This document shows, piece after piece, positions 1-7,564 of a stretch of 32,031 nucleotides of DNA; the stretch's first letter is position 1, and each line of letters starts with the position of its first letter. The notes beneath the pieces are model-generated. The model saw only the letters and a program-made list of their open reading frames with translations, did no database searches and had not been told where the DNA came from. Origin of the DNA: Opitutus sp. GAS368 (GTDB lineage: Bacteria; Verrucomicrobiota; Verrucomicrobiia; Opitutales; Opitutaceae); assembly GCA_945871085.1 (NCBI GenBank), contig CAMBVX010000032.1:1-32031 (forward strand), in the 5' to 3' direction. A program made the translations under genes and the position numbers.

Positions 1-1
1 T

Positions 2-586
2 ACTGGGTTGTTTGCGTTTGGCCTCGTGATTTTTACGAAGGTGAAGAGCGACCTGCATCTGGACCACATTCTGTTTGGAAATATACTCGGGCTGGCTCCC
101 GGTGATCTGCGCGACACCCTGATCGTAGCCGGGCTTACGCTCGGGGTAATCCTCGTGCTGCGGCGCGACCTGCTGCTCTATTGTTTTGATCCCGGGCACG
201 CGCGGACCATCGGGTTGAGCACGGCGTTCCTCCACTATTTGCTCCTGTCGTTTTTGGCCGTGACGATCGTGGTTTCGCTGAAGGCGGTGGGCATTATCTT
301 GGTGATTGCGATGCTGGTGACGCCCGGGTGTATCGCCTATCTGCTGACGGATCGATTTAACTTGATGCTCCTTATTGCTGCCGCGAGTGCGATGGGCTCC
401 AGCTTTTTTGGCGTTTATCTGAGCTTCTTTATCAATGCTTCAACGGGGGCGTGTATCGTGCTCTTGCAGGCGGCAGTCTTTTTGGCCGCGCTGGTCTTCG
501 CGCCGAAGCACGGGTTGATGGCGGCGCGGCGGCAACGGCGGCTTGTGTCAGCGGGGACGCCGGCCGAGGGAAGGGGTGCCGCCTGA
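2..586 (+). CDS. Metal ABC transporter permease, ABC-3 family (3' part only)
   Basis: This is the C-terminal part of an inner-membrane permease of the ABC-3 family (ZnuB/MntB/SitD-like), which imports Mn, Fe or Zn together with an ATPase and a periplasmic binding protein. The frame is already open at the left edge, so the true start lies outside the window. The roughly 195 visible residues form several hydrophobic segments. The most typical part is the stretch with SLKAVGIILVIAMLVTPG, a core motif of these permeases, followed by further membrane segments and a short basic tail. The partner genes are presumably upstream, outside the window. The metal cannot be told from sequence; the overall look resembles the Mn/Fe (Sit/Yfe/Mts) branch more than ZnuB, but this is a weak impression. 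Confidence 0.88.
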   Translation, partial: TGLFAFGLVIFTKVKSDLHLDHILFGNILGLAPGDLRDTLIVAGLTLGVILVLRRDLLLYCFDPGHARTIGLSTAFLHYLLLSFLAVTIVVSLKAVGIILVIAMLVTPGCIAYLLTDRFNLMLLIAAASAMGSSFFGVYLSFFINASTGACIVLLQAAVFLAALVFAPKHGLMAARRQRRLVSAGTPAEGRGAA

Positions 587-847
587 ATGCGGCGGCGCGG
601 CGGCGAGGAACCACTATCATATAAGAACACACTCCGTTGGTTCGAACTCGCGGTGGTTTTCGGTCTCACCTCGATCGGCGAGATTTTACTCGAACACTTC
701 GAAGAGGGCCGCCCGAAGCGGCAGCGTGTGGTCACGGTCTTGGCGGGCGGTGCACTCGGGGTGTTTGTTTCCGCGCCGGCCGGGCGCGGTTGGTTTATTG
801 TGCTCTTGGTCGTGGTGGCCGTGGCGGTGGTGGTCATCCATGCCTGA
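587..847 (+). CDS. Small predicted membrane protein, unknown function
   Basis: An 86-residue frame whose ATG directly follows the stop codon of the ABC permease, suggesting translational coupling. It has a moderately hydrophobic segment around residues 18-36, a charged middle rich in E, K and R, a Gly/Ala/Val-rich segment around 50-60, and a strongly hydrophobic C-terminal segment rich in Val (about 69-85). This suggests a two- or three-pass inner-membrane protein. I recognise no family. Its position suggests an accessory to the metal transporter or a lineage-specific small membrane protein. It could still be a chance frame, but the tight junction and clean hydrophobic pattern favour a real gene. 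Confidence 0.55.
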   Translation: MRRRGGEEPLSYKNTLRWFELAVVFGLTSIGEILLEHFEEGRPKRQRVVTVLAGGALGVFVSAPAGRGWFIVLLVVVAVAVVVIHA

Positions 848-1078
848 TGGTGGCTGCGCAACGGAGTCAACGGGTGGACGGCAGAGCCGCGCGAGCGTTA
901 TGGTGCTCTGCGCGGGTGGAAATTGAAGTGACGGGCCGTGCGATAAGCCGGGTTTGGCGATCCGTCAGACGAGCGGAAATAAAATCGCTGGATTCTTACC
1001 ACTCTTTCCGATTCGTTGCGTCTTCAACGAAACGTGTCAGTGCCTTGCCATGATTTACTAACCCCTCACGCTGCCGGC

Positions 1079-3643
1079 ATGAGCGAATTTTCGCCGCCGC
1101 CCGCTGCGCACACCCGACTTCGATGGTGGGGCGGTGCCGTCTTCGCACTCGTTGGGTGGGTCTGGGCCGCAAGCGCAGCCGAACCGGCGGAAGTGCGGCG
1201 CGAATTTTTGATGGGTAACTATCCGGTCGTCTTGGCGGCAAGTGAGGCGGGGTTGCGCGCTGCGCCGGGCAATATCGATTGGCAACTCCTCCGCGTCGAA
1301 GTGTTGCTGGCCACCGGACGTTATGCGGAGGCGGACACGACGATGGCGGTGGCGTTGGGCGGTGACCCTTCGAGCATTCGCCTGCGTTGGCTCTCGCGCG
1401 AAGTCGCCTTCGCCAACGGTCGGCCCGCCGAGGCCGCCAAGCGCGCCGAAGAAATTACGCGGTTCGTATCGGGACGATCATGGACCTATCGGCAGCCGGC
1501 GGACTTGGTGGTGTTTGGCCGCGCGGCCCTGCTGTTGGGTGCTGACCCGAAAGATGTGCTGGAACGTGTCTTCGCGGTGGCGGAAAAAGCCGACCCGAAG
1601 TTGCGCGAGGTTTATCTTGCGCGGGGCGAACTGGCCTTGGAGAAACACGATTTTCCTCTCGCGGCGAAAGCGTTTGAAGCAGGTTTGAAAGTTCTGCCGG
1701 ACGACCCCGACCTCCATGCTGGCCGCGCTCGCGCTTACGAGGGCGGCGATCGCGAGGTCTCGGCCGCTGCGCTGAATGCGGCGTTGAAGATCAATCCGAA
1801 GCATATTCCGAGTCTGCTCGAGTTGGCCGACCGCCGTATTGACGCCGAGGATTACGAGGGGGCGGAGAAGTTCTTGGCGGAAGTCGTCGCCACTAACTCT
1901 GTCCAGTCGGATGCATGGGCGTTTCGGGCGGTCGTGGCGCACCTGCGAAACGATATCACGGCCGAAGCCACGGCCCGGGCCACCGCGCTGCGTTTTTGGC
2001 CGAATAATCCCCGCGTCGATTATCTCATCGGGAAGAAACTCTCGGCCAAGTATCGCTTCGCGGAAGGTGCGACTTATCAACGCCGGGCGCGCCAGGCAGA
2101 TCCCGCTTATCTGCCCGCGACGGCCCAACTCGCGAATGATCTGCTCAGGCTCGGCGAAGAGGCGGAAGGCTGGGCGCTCGCGAAGGCGGTGCACGAACGC
2201 GACGAATACGACGTCGAGGCGTTCAACCTGGTGACGTTGCAGGACACGATGTCCAAATATGCGACGCTGACTTCGGCCGATTTTGTGATCCGGATGACGA
2301 AGAATGAGGCCGCGATTTACGGTCCGCGGGTGCTGGAGCTGCTGACCAAGGCGAAGCGGATACTCACGGCGAAATATGACGTTGAGCTCGCCAATCCGAC
2401 CACCGTGGAGATTTTTGCGGACCCCAAAGATTTCGCGGTGCGGACCTTTGGGATGCCTGATGTCGCGGGTTTCTTGGGCGTGTGTTTTGGCCGCGTGGTC
2501 ACCGCGAACAGCCCGGCGGCGCAAGGCGGCCGGGTGAACAATTGGGAAGCCGTGCTGTGGCATGAGTTTTGCCACGTGGTGACCTTGCAGATGACGAAAA
2601 ACAAGATGCCGCGTTGGTTGAGCGAGGGCATCTCCGTCTATGAGGAACGGCAAGCGAGCCGGGCCTGGGGCATGCGGATCAATCCGGAATACCGAAAGAT
2701 GATTTTGGACGGCGATATGGCGCAGATCGCGGGATTGAGCGCGGCGTTCCTCGCCCCGAAATCGCCGCGGCACCTCCAGTTCGCCTACCTCCAATCGTCG
2801 CTAGTGGTGGAGTTCATCATTTTGCAGCATGGCATCGACAAACTGCGGGCGGTGCTGCGCGACCTCCGTGGCGGCACGGAAATCAATGCGGCGCTGGCCA
2901 AGAACGTGGCGCCATTGGACACCTTGGAAAAGGAGTTTGCGGTCTATGCCCGCGAGAGTGCCGAGCAGATGGCGCCCAAGTTGAATTTCGAAAAGCCGCC
3001 GGCGGAGCTGATGTTGCCGTCGGCGAACCCGATCGAGCTGGCCGCGTGGGAGGCCACGCATCCGGATAATTCTTGGCTGATGATGAAGCGGGTGCGCGAG
3101 CTGACGGGGAAGAAGAATTGGGCCGAGGCGCGGACCTTGCTCGAGCGGTTGGTGGGTTTTTTTCCTACGGCGAAAGGCACCGACAGCGCCTACATCCTGT
3201 TGGCCGCTCTCCTCAAAGAAACGGGAGACAAGGCCGCCGAGCGCGAGGTGTTGACCGCATGGACGGCCATCGATGATGAAGCCATCGATGGTTACCAACG
3301 CCTCACCGAATTGGCGACTGAGGACAAAGATTGGCCGGTCGTGAAGCGAAACGCCGAGCGCTACCTCGCGGTCAATCCACTCGTGGCCCCGCCGTGGCGC
3401 TCGCTCGCGCAGGCGAGCGCGGAGTCGGGCGACACGCCGGGTGCGATCGCGGCGTGGCGCACGTTGCTGCAGCTCGACGCGCCCGATCCAGCGGGAGCGC
3501 ATTTTCAACTCGCGCAGTTGTTGCGGAAGAATGGGGAGACGGCCGAAGCGCGCTCACAGACCCTGCTCGCCCTCGAAGAGGCGCCGCGGTTCCGCGAGGC
3601 ACTCACGATGTTGCTCCAACTTAGCCGCGAGGAGAAAAAATGA
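1079..3643 (+). CDS. Secreted TPR protein with HEXXH (peptidase MA-like) domain
   Basis: An 854-residue protein. I chose the ATG at 1079 because a hydrophobic signal segment (about residues 15-33, ending AASAAEP) follows directly; the frame stays open upstream to a TTG at 1016, which would put the signal segment too far inside. Domain order: signal peptide; TPR-like helical repeats (about 40-400); a peptidase MA-like domain with zinc motif HEFCH at 495-499 and a likely third ligand Glu516 in WLSEG; then a second TPR block to the C-terminus. The fold suggests a periplasmic or envelope gluzincin metallopeptidase held in a protein-interaction scaffold; the substrate is unknown. It is the first gene of the operon and overlaps the next start by four bases (ATGA). 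The 231 bases upstream (848-1078) must hold the operon promoter, but I see no convincing -35/-10 pair and no Shine-Dalgarno. Confidence 0.9.
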   Translation: MSEFSPPPAAHTRLRWWGGAVFALVGWVWAASAAEPAEVRREFLMGNYPVVLAASEAGLRAAPGNIDWQLLRVEVLLATGRYAEADTTMAVALGGDPSSIRLRWLSREVAFANGRPAEAAKRAEEITRFVSGRSWTYRQPADLVVFGRAALLLGADPKDVLERVFAVAEKADPKLREVYLARGELALEKHDFPLAAKAFEAGLKVLPDDPDLHAGRARAYEGGDREVSAAALNAALKINPKHIPSLLELADRRIDAEDYEGAEKFLAEVVATNSVQSDAWAFRAVVAHLRNDITAEATARATALRFWPNNPRVDYLIGKKLSAKYRFAEGATYQRRARQADPAYLPATAQLANDLLRLGEEAEGWALAKAVHERDEYDVEAFNLVTLQDTMSKYATLTSADFVIRMTKNEAAIYGPRVLELLTKAKRILTAKYDVELANPTTVEIFADPKDFAVRTFGMPDVAGFLGVCFGRVVTANSPAAQGGRVNNWEAVLWHEFCHVVTLQMTKNKMPRWLSEGISVYEERQASRAWGMRINPEYRKMILDGDMAQIAGLSAAFLAPKSPRHLQFAYLQSSLVVEFIILQHGIDKLRAVLRDLRGGTEINAALAKNVAPLDTLEKEFAVYARESAEQMAPKLNFEKPPAELMLPSANPIELAAWEATHPDNSWLMMKRVRELTGKKNWAEARTLLERLVGFFPTAKGTDSAYILLAALLKETGDKAAEREVLTAWTAIDDEAIDGYQRLTELATEDKDWPVVKRNAERYLAVNPLVAPPWRSLAQASAESGDTPGAIAAWRTLLQLDAPDPAGAHFQLAQLLRKNGETAEARSQTLLALEEAPRFREALTMLLQLSREEKK

Positions 3644-4509
3644 AACGGCTGATCCCGCTCCTCTCGTTGTTTCTGGTGCTGGCGGGCATGGTGGCGGCGC
3701 AACGGAGTTTTGGTGGCCGGAGTCGGGGCGGGTGGGGTGGAGGAGAGAGTCGCGTTCCGGACAACGCGCGGACGGCGCGGGAAGTGGAGTCCCACTCCAT
3801 GGGCACGCCGGAATGGACGAATACGGCGGGACACGAAAAAGACGTGTTTACTTTTGTGCGCGTGCGGCGTTCCTCGGGCGGCTACGGTCGCGGCGGCTGG
3901 GCAACGGATACGCCCGATGCCGAACTGAATTTTTCCTACCGGCTCCAACAGATGACCTCGCTGAAGGTCGATCCGGATGGACGCTATCTGTGGCTCAGCG
4001 ACAAAGACCTCTCGGATTATCCGTTTATCTATATGGTGGAGCCCGGCAGCCTCGAACTCACCGATCCCGAGATCGAGGCGTTGCGAAAATATCTGCTCAA
4101 CGGTGGCTTCCTGATGTTCGACGATTTCTGGGGCGAACGGGAGTGGGCCACCATGGCCGAAGTTATGAAACGGGTGTTTCCTGACCGCAGTTTCACCGAG
4201 CTTTCACTCGATCACGCCCTTTATCACTGCGTGTTTCAGATCAAATCAAAAGGCCAAGTGCCGAATATCCGGTTGGGCACGGAAAGCGAGTATGATGGCG
4301 TCACGTGGGAGCGGTCCGACGCCCGAGAAGTTCACCACCGCGTGATTTATGACGACAAGGGCCGGATGATGGTGATCGCCACGCATAATACGGATAACGG
4401 CGACGGGTGGGAGCGCGAAGGTGAGAACGCCTATTATTTCAAGAATTTTTCCGAAAAAATAGCCTACCCGCTTGGCATTAACATTATCTTCTACGCAATG
4501 ACGCACTGA
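3640..4509 (+). CDS. DUF4159 domain protein, secreted (copy 1)
   Basis: A 289-residue protein starting in an ATGA overlap with the upstream gene; a GAGGAG element 5 bases before the ATG supports this start. Residues 1-20 are a signal peptide ending MVAAQ, followed by a Gly/Arg/Ser-rich linker (about 23-36). The rest matches the DUF4159 family: a FSYRLQQMTSL motif, a LSDKDLSDYPFIYM segment, a LRKYLLNGGFLMFDDFWG segment (the GATase-like core of the family) and a C-terminal NIIFYAMTH. DUF4159 proteins typically sit beside MoxR and vWA genes in Planctomycetes and Verrucomicrobia; their biochemical role is not established. The gene is followed one base later by a paralogue. Confidence 0.9.
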   Translation: MKRLIPLLSLFLVLAGMVAAQRSFGGRSRGGWGGGESRVPDNARTAREVESHSMGTPEWTNTAGHEKDVFTFVRVRRSSGGYGRGGWATDTPDAELNFSYRLQQMTSLKVDPDGRYLWLSDKDLSDYPFIYMVEPGSLELTDPEIEALRKYLLNGGFLMFDDFWGEREWATMAEVMKRVFPDRSFTELSLDHALYHCVFQIKSKGQVPNIRLGTESEYDGVTWERSDAREVHHRVIYDDKGRMMVIATHNTDNGDGWEREGENAYYFKNFSEKIAYPLGINIIFYAMTH

Positions 4510-4510
4510 C

Positions 4511-5533
4511 ATGGACCCGCGTCGTTTGAAAATCCTCCCGATGGTCGCGATCCTCGCGCTTAGCGCGGGCGCAACCTTTTCGCAAATCCAACGGATTGGC
4601 CCCGGCCGCAGCGGCCCGCCGGAGCCCGATCCGTTTGCGGGTCCGGCGCCGAACTTTGTGATGCGTGACGAAGGCGGCAGTCTCGTGCGCGGCGAAGGTA
4701 ACATTTTGATCGATGAGGCCACCGTCCGAACCGCGCGCGAAGTCGCTTCCCACAGCACCGGCACACCCGAATGGACAAATCCTCCCGGGTTCGAGAAGGA
4801 TGTGTTCACGTTTGCCCGCATCCTCTTCAAATCGGACGGTAAACGCGGGCCAGATGAGCGCGGTTGGGGTCGGGGGAGTCACTTGAATTGGTGGGTGGAT
4901 TTTCCGGATGCCGACCTGAATTTTTCGTATCGTCTCCAGCAGATCACTTCGATGCGCACCGATCCCGACGGCCGCGTGCTCCGGCTGAGTGATCCGGATC
5001 TCCCCACCTTTCCGCTCATCATGATGGAGCATCCCGGCTACATTCATCTGAACCCCTTGGAACTCGTCGCGCTGAGAAATTACCTCAGCAACGGTGGTGC
5101 GCTGTTCGTCAGCGATTTTTGGAGTCAGCGTGAATGGAACGGCTTTGCGGGAGAAATGAAACGCGTCTTTCCGGAGCGCGAGTGGACCGACCTGACCGTG
5201 GACCACCCGATCTTCCATTGCGTCTTCAAACTTAAGGGCCCGATGCAACACCTCCAAGTGCCGACGATGCAGTTCTGGAACAAGAGCCATGATTGGTCCA
5301 ATCCCAATTCGCCCAAGCTCCAGCGCGTCGACCGCGGCCCGGGTTCCGAGCCGATGACCGTGCGCGCGATGCTCGACGACAAAGGGCGGATCATGGTTCT
5401 GGTGATCCACAACAGCGATGTCCCCGATGGCTGGGAGCGCGAGGGGGAGGACGACAGTTACTTCCGTACTTTTTCCGAGAAGATTTCCTATCCGCTCGGC
5501 GTAAACATTATCTTTTACCTGATGTCCCATTGA
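4511..5533 (+). CDS. DUF4159 domain protein, secreted (copy 2)
   Basis: A 340-residue paralogue of the preceding gene, starting one base after its stop. It has a basic N-terminus and a hydrophobic signal segment ending GATFSQ, then a Pro/Gly-rich linker. Shared landmarks, in the same order as copy 1, are the TAREV.SHS.GTPEWTN block, FSYRLQQITS, LRNYLSNGGALFVSDFW, the DGWEREGE..SYFR..SEKI block and the C-terminal NIIFYLMSH. It carries an insertion relative to copy 1 around residues 238-275 (the KLKGPMQHLQVPTMQFWNK region). The pair looks like a tandem duplication that has diverged, possibly giving two non-identical subunits. It is followed one base later by the MoxR gene. Confidence 0.9.
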   Translation: MDPRRLKILPMVAILALSAGATFSQIQRIGPGRSGPPEPDPFAGPAPNFVMRDEGGSLVRGEGNILIDEATVRTAREVASHSTGTPEWTNPPGFEKDVFTFARILFKSDGKRGPDERGWGRGSHLNWWVDFPDADLNFSYRLQQITSMRTDPDGRVLRLSDPDLPTFPLIMMEHPGYIHLNPLELVALRNYLSNGGALFVSDFWSQREWNGFAGEMKRVFPEREWTDLTVDHPIFHCVFKLKGPMQHLQVPTMQFWNKSHDWSNPNSPKLQRVDRGPGSEPMTVRAMLDDKGRIMVLVIHNSDVPDGWEREGEDDSYFRTFSEKISYPLGVNIIFYLMSH

Positions 5534-5534
5534 T

Positions 5535-6593
5535 ATGAGTACCGATCTCCCGCCCCTCCTTCCTCCCGTTACCACTGGCGCCGACACCTCCGCCGACGCC
5601 TTCGCGGCCGAACGTGAAACCGCCGAGAAACTTCTCGCCGGCCGCAGCCGGATCGAAGCCGAACTGGCCAAGGTGATCGTCGGCCAACGTGAGGTCATCG
5701 AGCAGATCATGCTCGCGCTGCTCGCCGGCGGACACTGTCTGATTACCGGTGCGCCGGGACTCGCGAAAACGCTCCTTGTGAAGTCCATCGCGCAGGTGTT
5801 TCACCTCGAATTCCGCCGTATCCAGTTTACGCCCGACCTCATGCCGGCCGACATCACGGGCACGGAAATTTTGCAGGACGCCGAAGGCGGGCGAAAATTG
5901 ACCTTCGTGCCCGGTCCCGTATTCGGAAACATGATCCTTGCCGATGAGATCAACCGCACGCCGCCGAAGACGCAGGCGGCGCTGCTCGAGGCGATGCAGG
6001 AGCATCAAGTGACGGCGGCGGGCGTGCGCCACGTCCTCGCGGAGCCGTTCTTCGTGCTCGCGACGCAAAACCCCATCGAGATGGAGGGCACTTATCCGTT
6101 GCCCGAGGCGCAGCTCGACCGTTTCATGTTTAACGTGGTGATGGATTACCTCCCGGAGGCCGACGAAGTGCGCGTCGTGCAGCAGACGACGGCGGGCCGG
6201 CCGGCGCCCATCGAGGCGCTCTTCACGGGGGAGGACGTGCTGCGCTTTCACGAACTCGTGCGCAAAGTTCCCGTCGCCGAGGAAATGGTGCGCTACGCCG
6301 TGCAACTCGTTTCCGCCTCTCGTCCGCATCAGGCCGGCACGCCCGACTACGTGAACGAGTGGGTGAGTTGGGGCGCGGGCACACGCGCCGGACAGTTTCT
6401 CATCCTTGGCGCCAAGGCGCGCGCGCTCCTGCAAGGCCGAGCCCACGTCACCGTGGAGGATATTCAGGCGCTGGCCGCCCCGATCCTCCGCCATCGCATC
6501 CTGCTCAACTACCGCGCCGAAGCCGAGGGCATCCGCGTCGAAGAAGTCATCAAGCGACTCCTCGCCGGCACAAAACGCCCGGTTAGCGCGTAA
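5535..6593 (+). CDS. MoxR family AAA+ ATPase
   Basis: A 352-residue cytoplasmic AAA+ ATPase of the MoxR family, chaperone-like ATPases that work with vWA proteins to assemble or activate client complexes. Visible motifs are Walker A GAPGLAKT (72-79), Walker B ILADE (134-138) followed by the typical INRTPPKTQAALLEAMQE, sensor 1 ATQNP, and an arginine-finger region EAQLDRFMF. A short Pro/Thr-rich extension (about 1-25) precedes the AAA core. The gene lies between DUF4159 and DUF58 genes with gaps of 1 and 5 bases, the classic MoxR-DUF58-BatA order, so it almost certainly acts with the downstream vWA proteins. Confidence 0.96.
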   Translation: MSTDLPPLLPPVTTGADTSADAFAAERETAEKLLAGRSRIEAELAKVIVGQREVIEQIMLALLAGGHCLITGAPGLAKTLLVKSIAQVFHLEFRRIQFTPDLMPADITGTEILQDAEGGRKLTFVPGPVFGNMILADEINRTPPKTQAALLEAMQEHQVTAAGVRHVLAEPFFVLATQNPIEMEGTYPLPEAQLDRFMFNVVMDYLPEADEVRVVQQTTAGRPAPIEALFTGEDVLRFHELVRKVPVAEEMVRYAVQLVSASRPHQAGTPDYVNEWVSWGAGTRAGQFLILGAKARALLQGRAHVTVEDIQALAAPILRHRILLNYRAEAEGIRVEEVIKRLLAGTKRPVSA

Positions 6594-6598
6594 AACGC

Positions 6599-7564
6599 AT
6601 GGCTCTTGCCTCGTCCACTGCCCGGTTACCGTCCGCAAAACTCATCGACGCTCCGACGTTGATGAGTATCCGCAGCCTGGAGCTGCGGGCGCGCGCCGTC
6701 GTTGAGGGGTTTTGGAGCGGGATGCATCGCAGTCCCTATCACGGCTTCTCCGTCGAATTTACCGAGTATCGCCAATACACGCCGGGAGATGATCCGCGTT
6801 ACCTGGACTGGCGCGTCTACGCCCGGACCGACCGTTATGTGATCAAGAAATACGAGGATGAGACAAACCTCCGCTGTCACCTCCTCGTCGACCAGAGCCG
6901 CTCGATGAACTACGGCTCGCGCGGTCACACGAAGGCCGCGTATGCGGCGACGCTCACAGCGACGCTCGCCTATTTTCTCCATCTGCAAGGCGACGCTACG
7001 GGGCTGCTGACGTTTGACGACCAGGTGCGGGATTATCTGCCGGCGCGCCACCGCGCCGGTCACCTGCGTCAACTCATGCACGCGCTGGAACGTCCGTCGG
7101 CGGGGCGCACGACGGACCTCGCCGCCCCGCTGGAGCGCATCACCTCGCTGATCCGGCGGCGCGCGCTCGTGGCGCTCGTCTCGGATTTTCTGGCACCCAT
7201 CGACCAACTCGAACGGAAACTCGTCGCGCTCGGGGCGTGCGGGCACGAAGTGAGCGTGTTTCAGGTGCTCGACCCGGCGGAGCTCACTCTCGGCCTCGAG
7301 CAGCCGGCGATGTTCGAAGACCTCGAGTCGGAGCGCACGCTCTACCTTGATCCGGCGGCGGCGCGGGCGGCTTACATGAAGAAATTCACCGAGCATTGTG
7401 CGGCGCTGCGCGCCATGTGCCGCAAGCTCGGGATCAGTTATCATTTGCTGGCAACCGATCAGCCCTTGGAAACCGCACTCTTCGGCTTCCTGCAGGACCG
7501 CATGAAACGCGGTCGACAGTTTCGGCCGGCGTTCCGGGGTAGCAATGGGGGCTCTGCCCCATGA
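6599..7564 (+). CDS. DUF58 domain protein (vWA-like, MoxR partner)
   Basis: A 321-residue DUF58 protein. The family signature YRQYTPGDDPRYLDWRVY is at about residues 58-75, and a vWA metal-site (MIDAS) DxSxS is present as D98-Q-S100-R-S102. There is no signal peptide and no clear membrane segment, so it is probably cytoplasmic, where it can meet the MoxR ATPase. The ATG at 6599 is used here; an in-frame ATG at 6662 (MSIRSLELRARAV) is also plausible because the family core begins near there. The gene overlaps the next one by four bases. DUF58 proteins are regular companions of MoxR; the general role is inferred as adaptor or metal-dependent scaffold. Confidence 0.94.
   Translation: MALASSTARLPSAKLIDAPTLMSIRSLELRARAVVEGFWSGMHRSPYHGFSVEFTEYRQYTPGDDPRYLDWRVYARTDRYVIKKYEDETNLRCHLLVDQSRSMNYGSRGHTKAAYAATLTATLAYFLHLQGDATGLLTFDDQVRDYLPARHRAGHLRQLMHALERPSAGRTTDLAAPLERITSLIRRRALVALVSDFLAPIDQLERKLVALGACGHEVSVFQVLDPAELTLGLEQPAMFEDLESERTLYLDPAAARAAYMKKFTEHCAALRAMCRKLGISYHLLATDQPLETALFGFLQDRMKRGRQFRPAFRGSNGGSAP

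Noticed and set aside
1478-2794. A 438-codon minus-strand frame opposite the TPR-peptidase gene
   Set aside because: Arg/His-rich product without family features; the plus strand carries TPRs and an HEXXH motif within a continuous operon.
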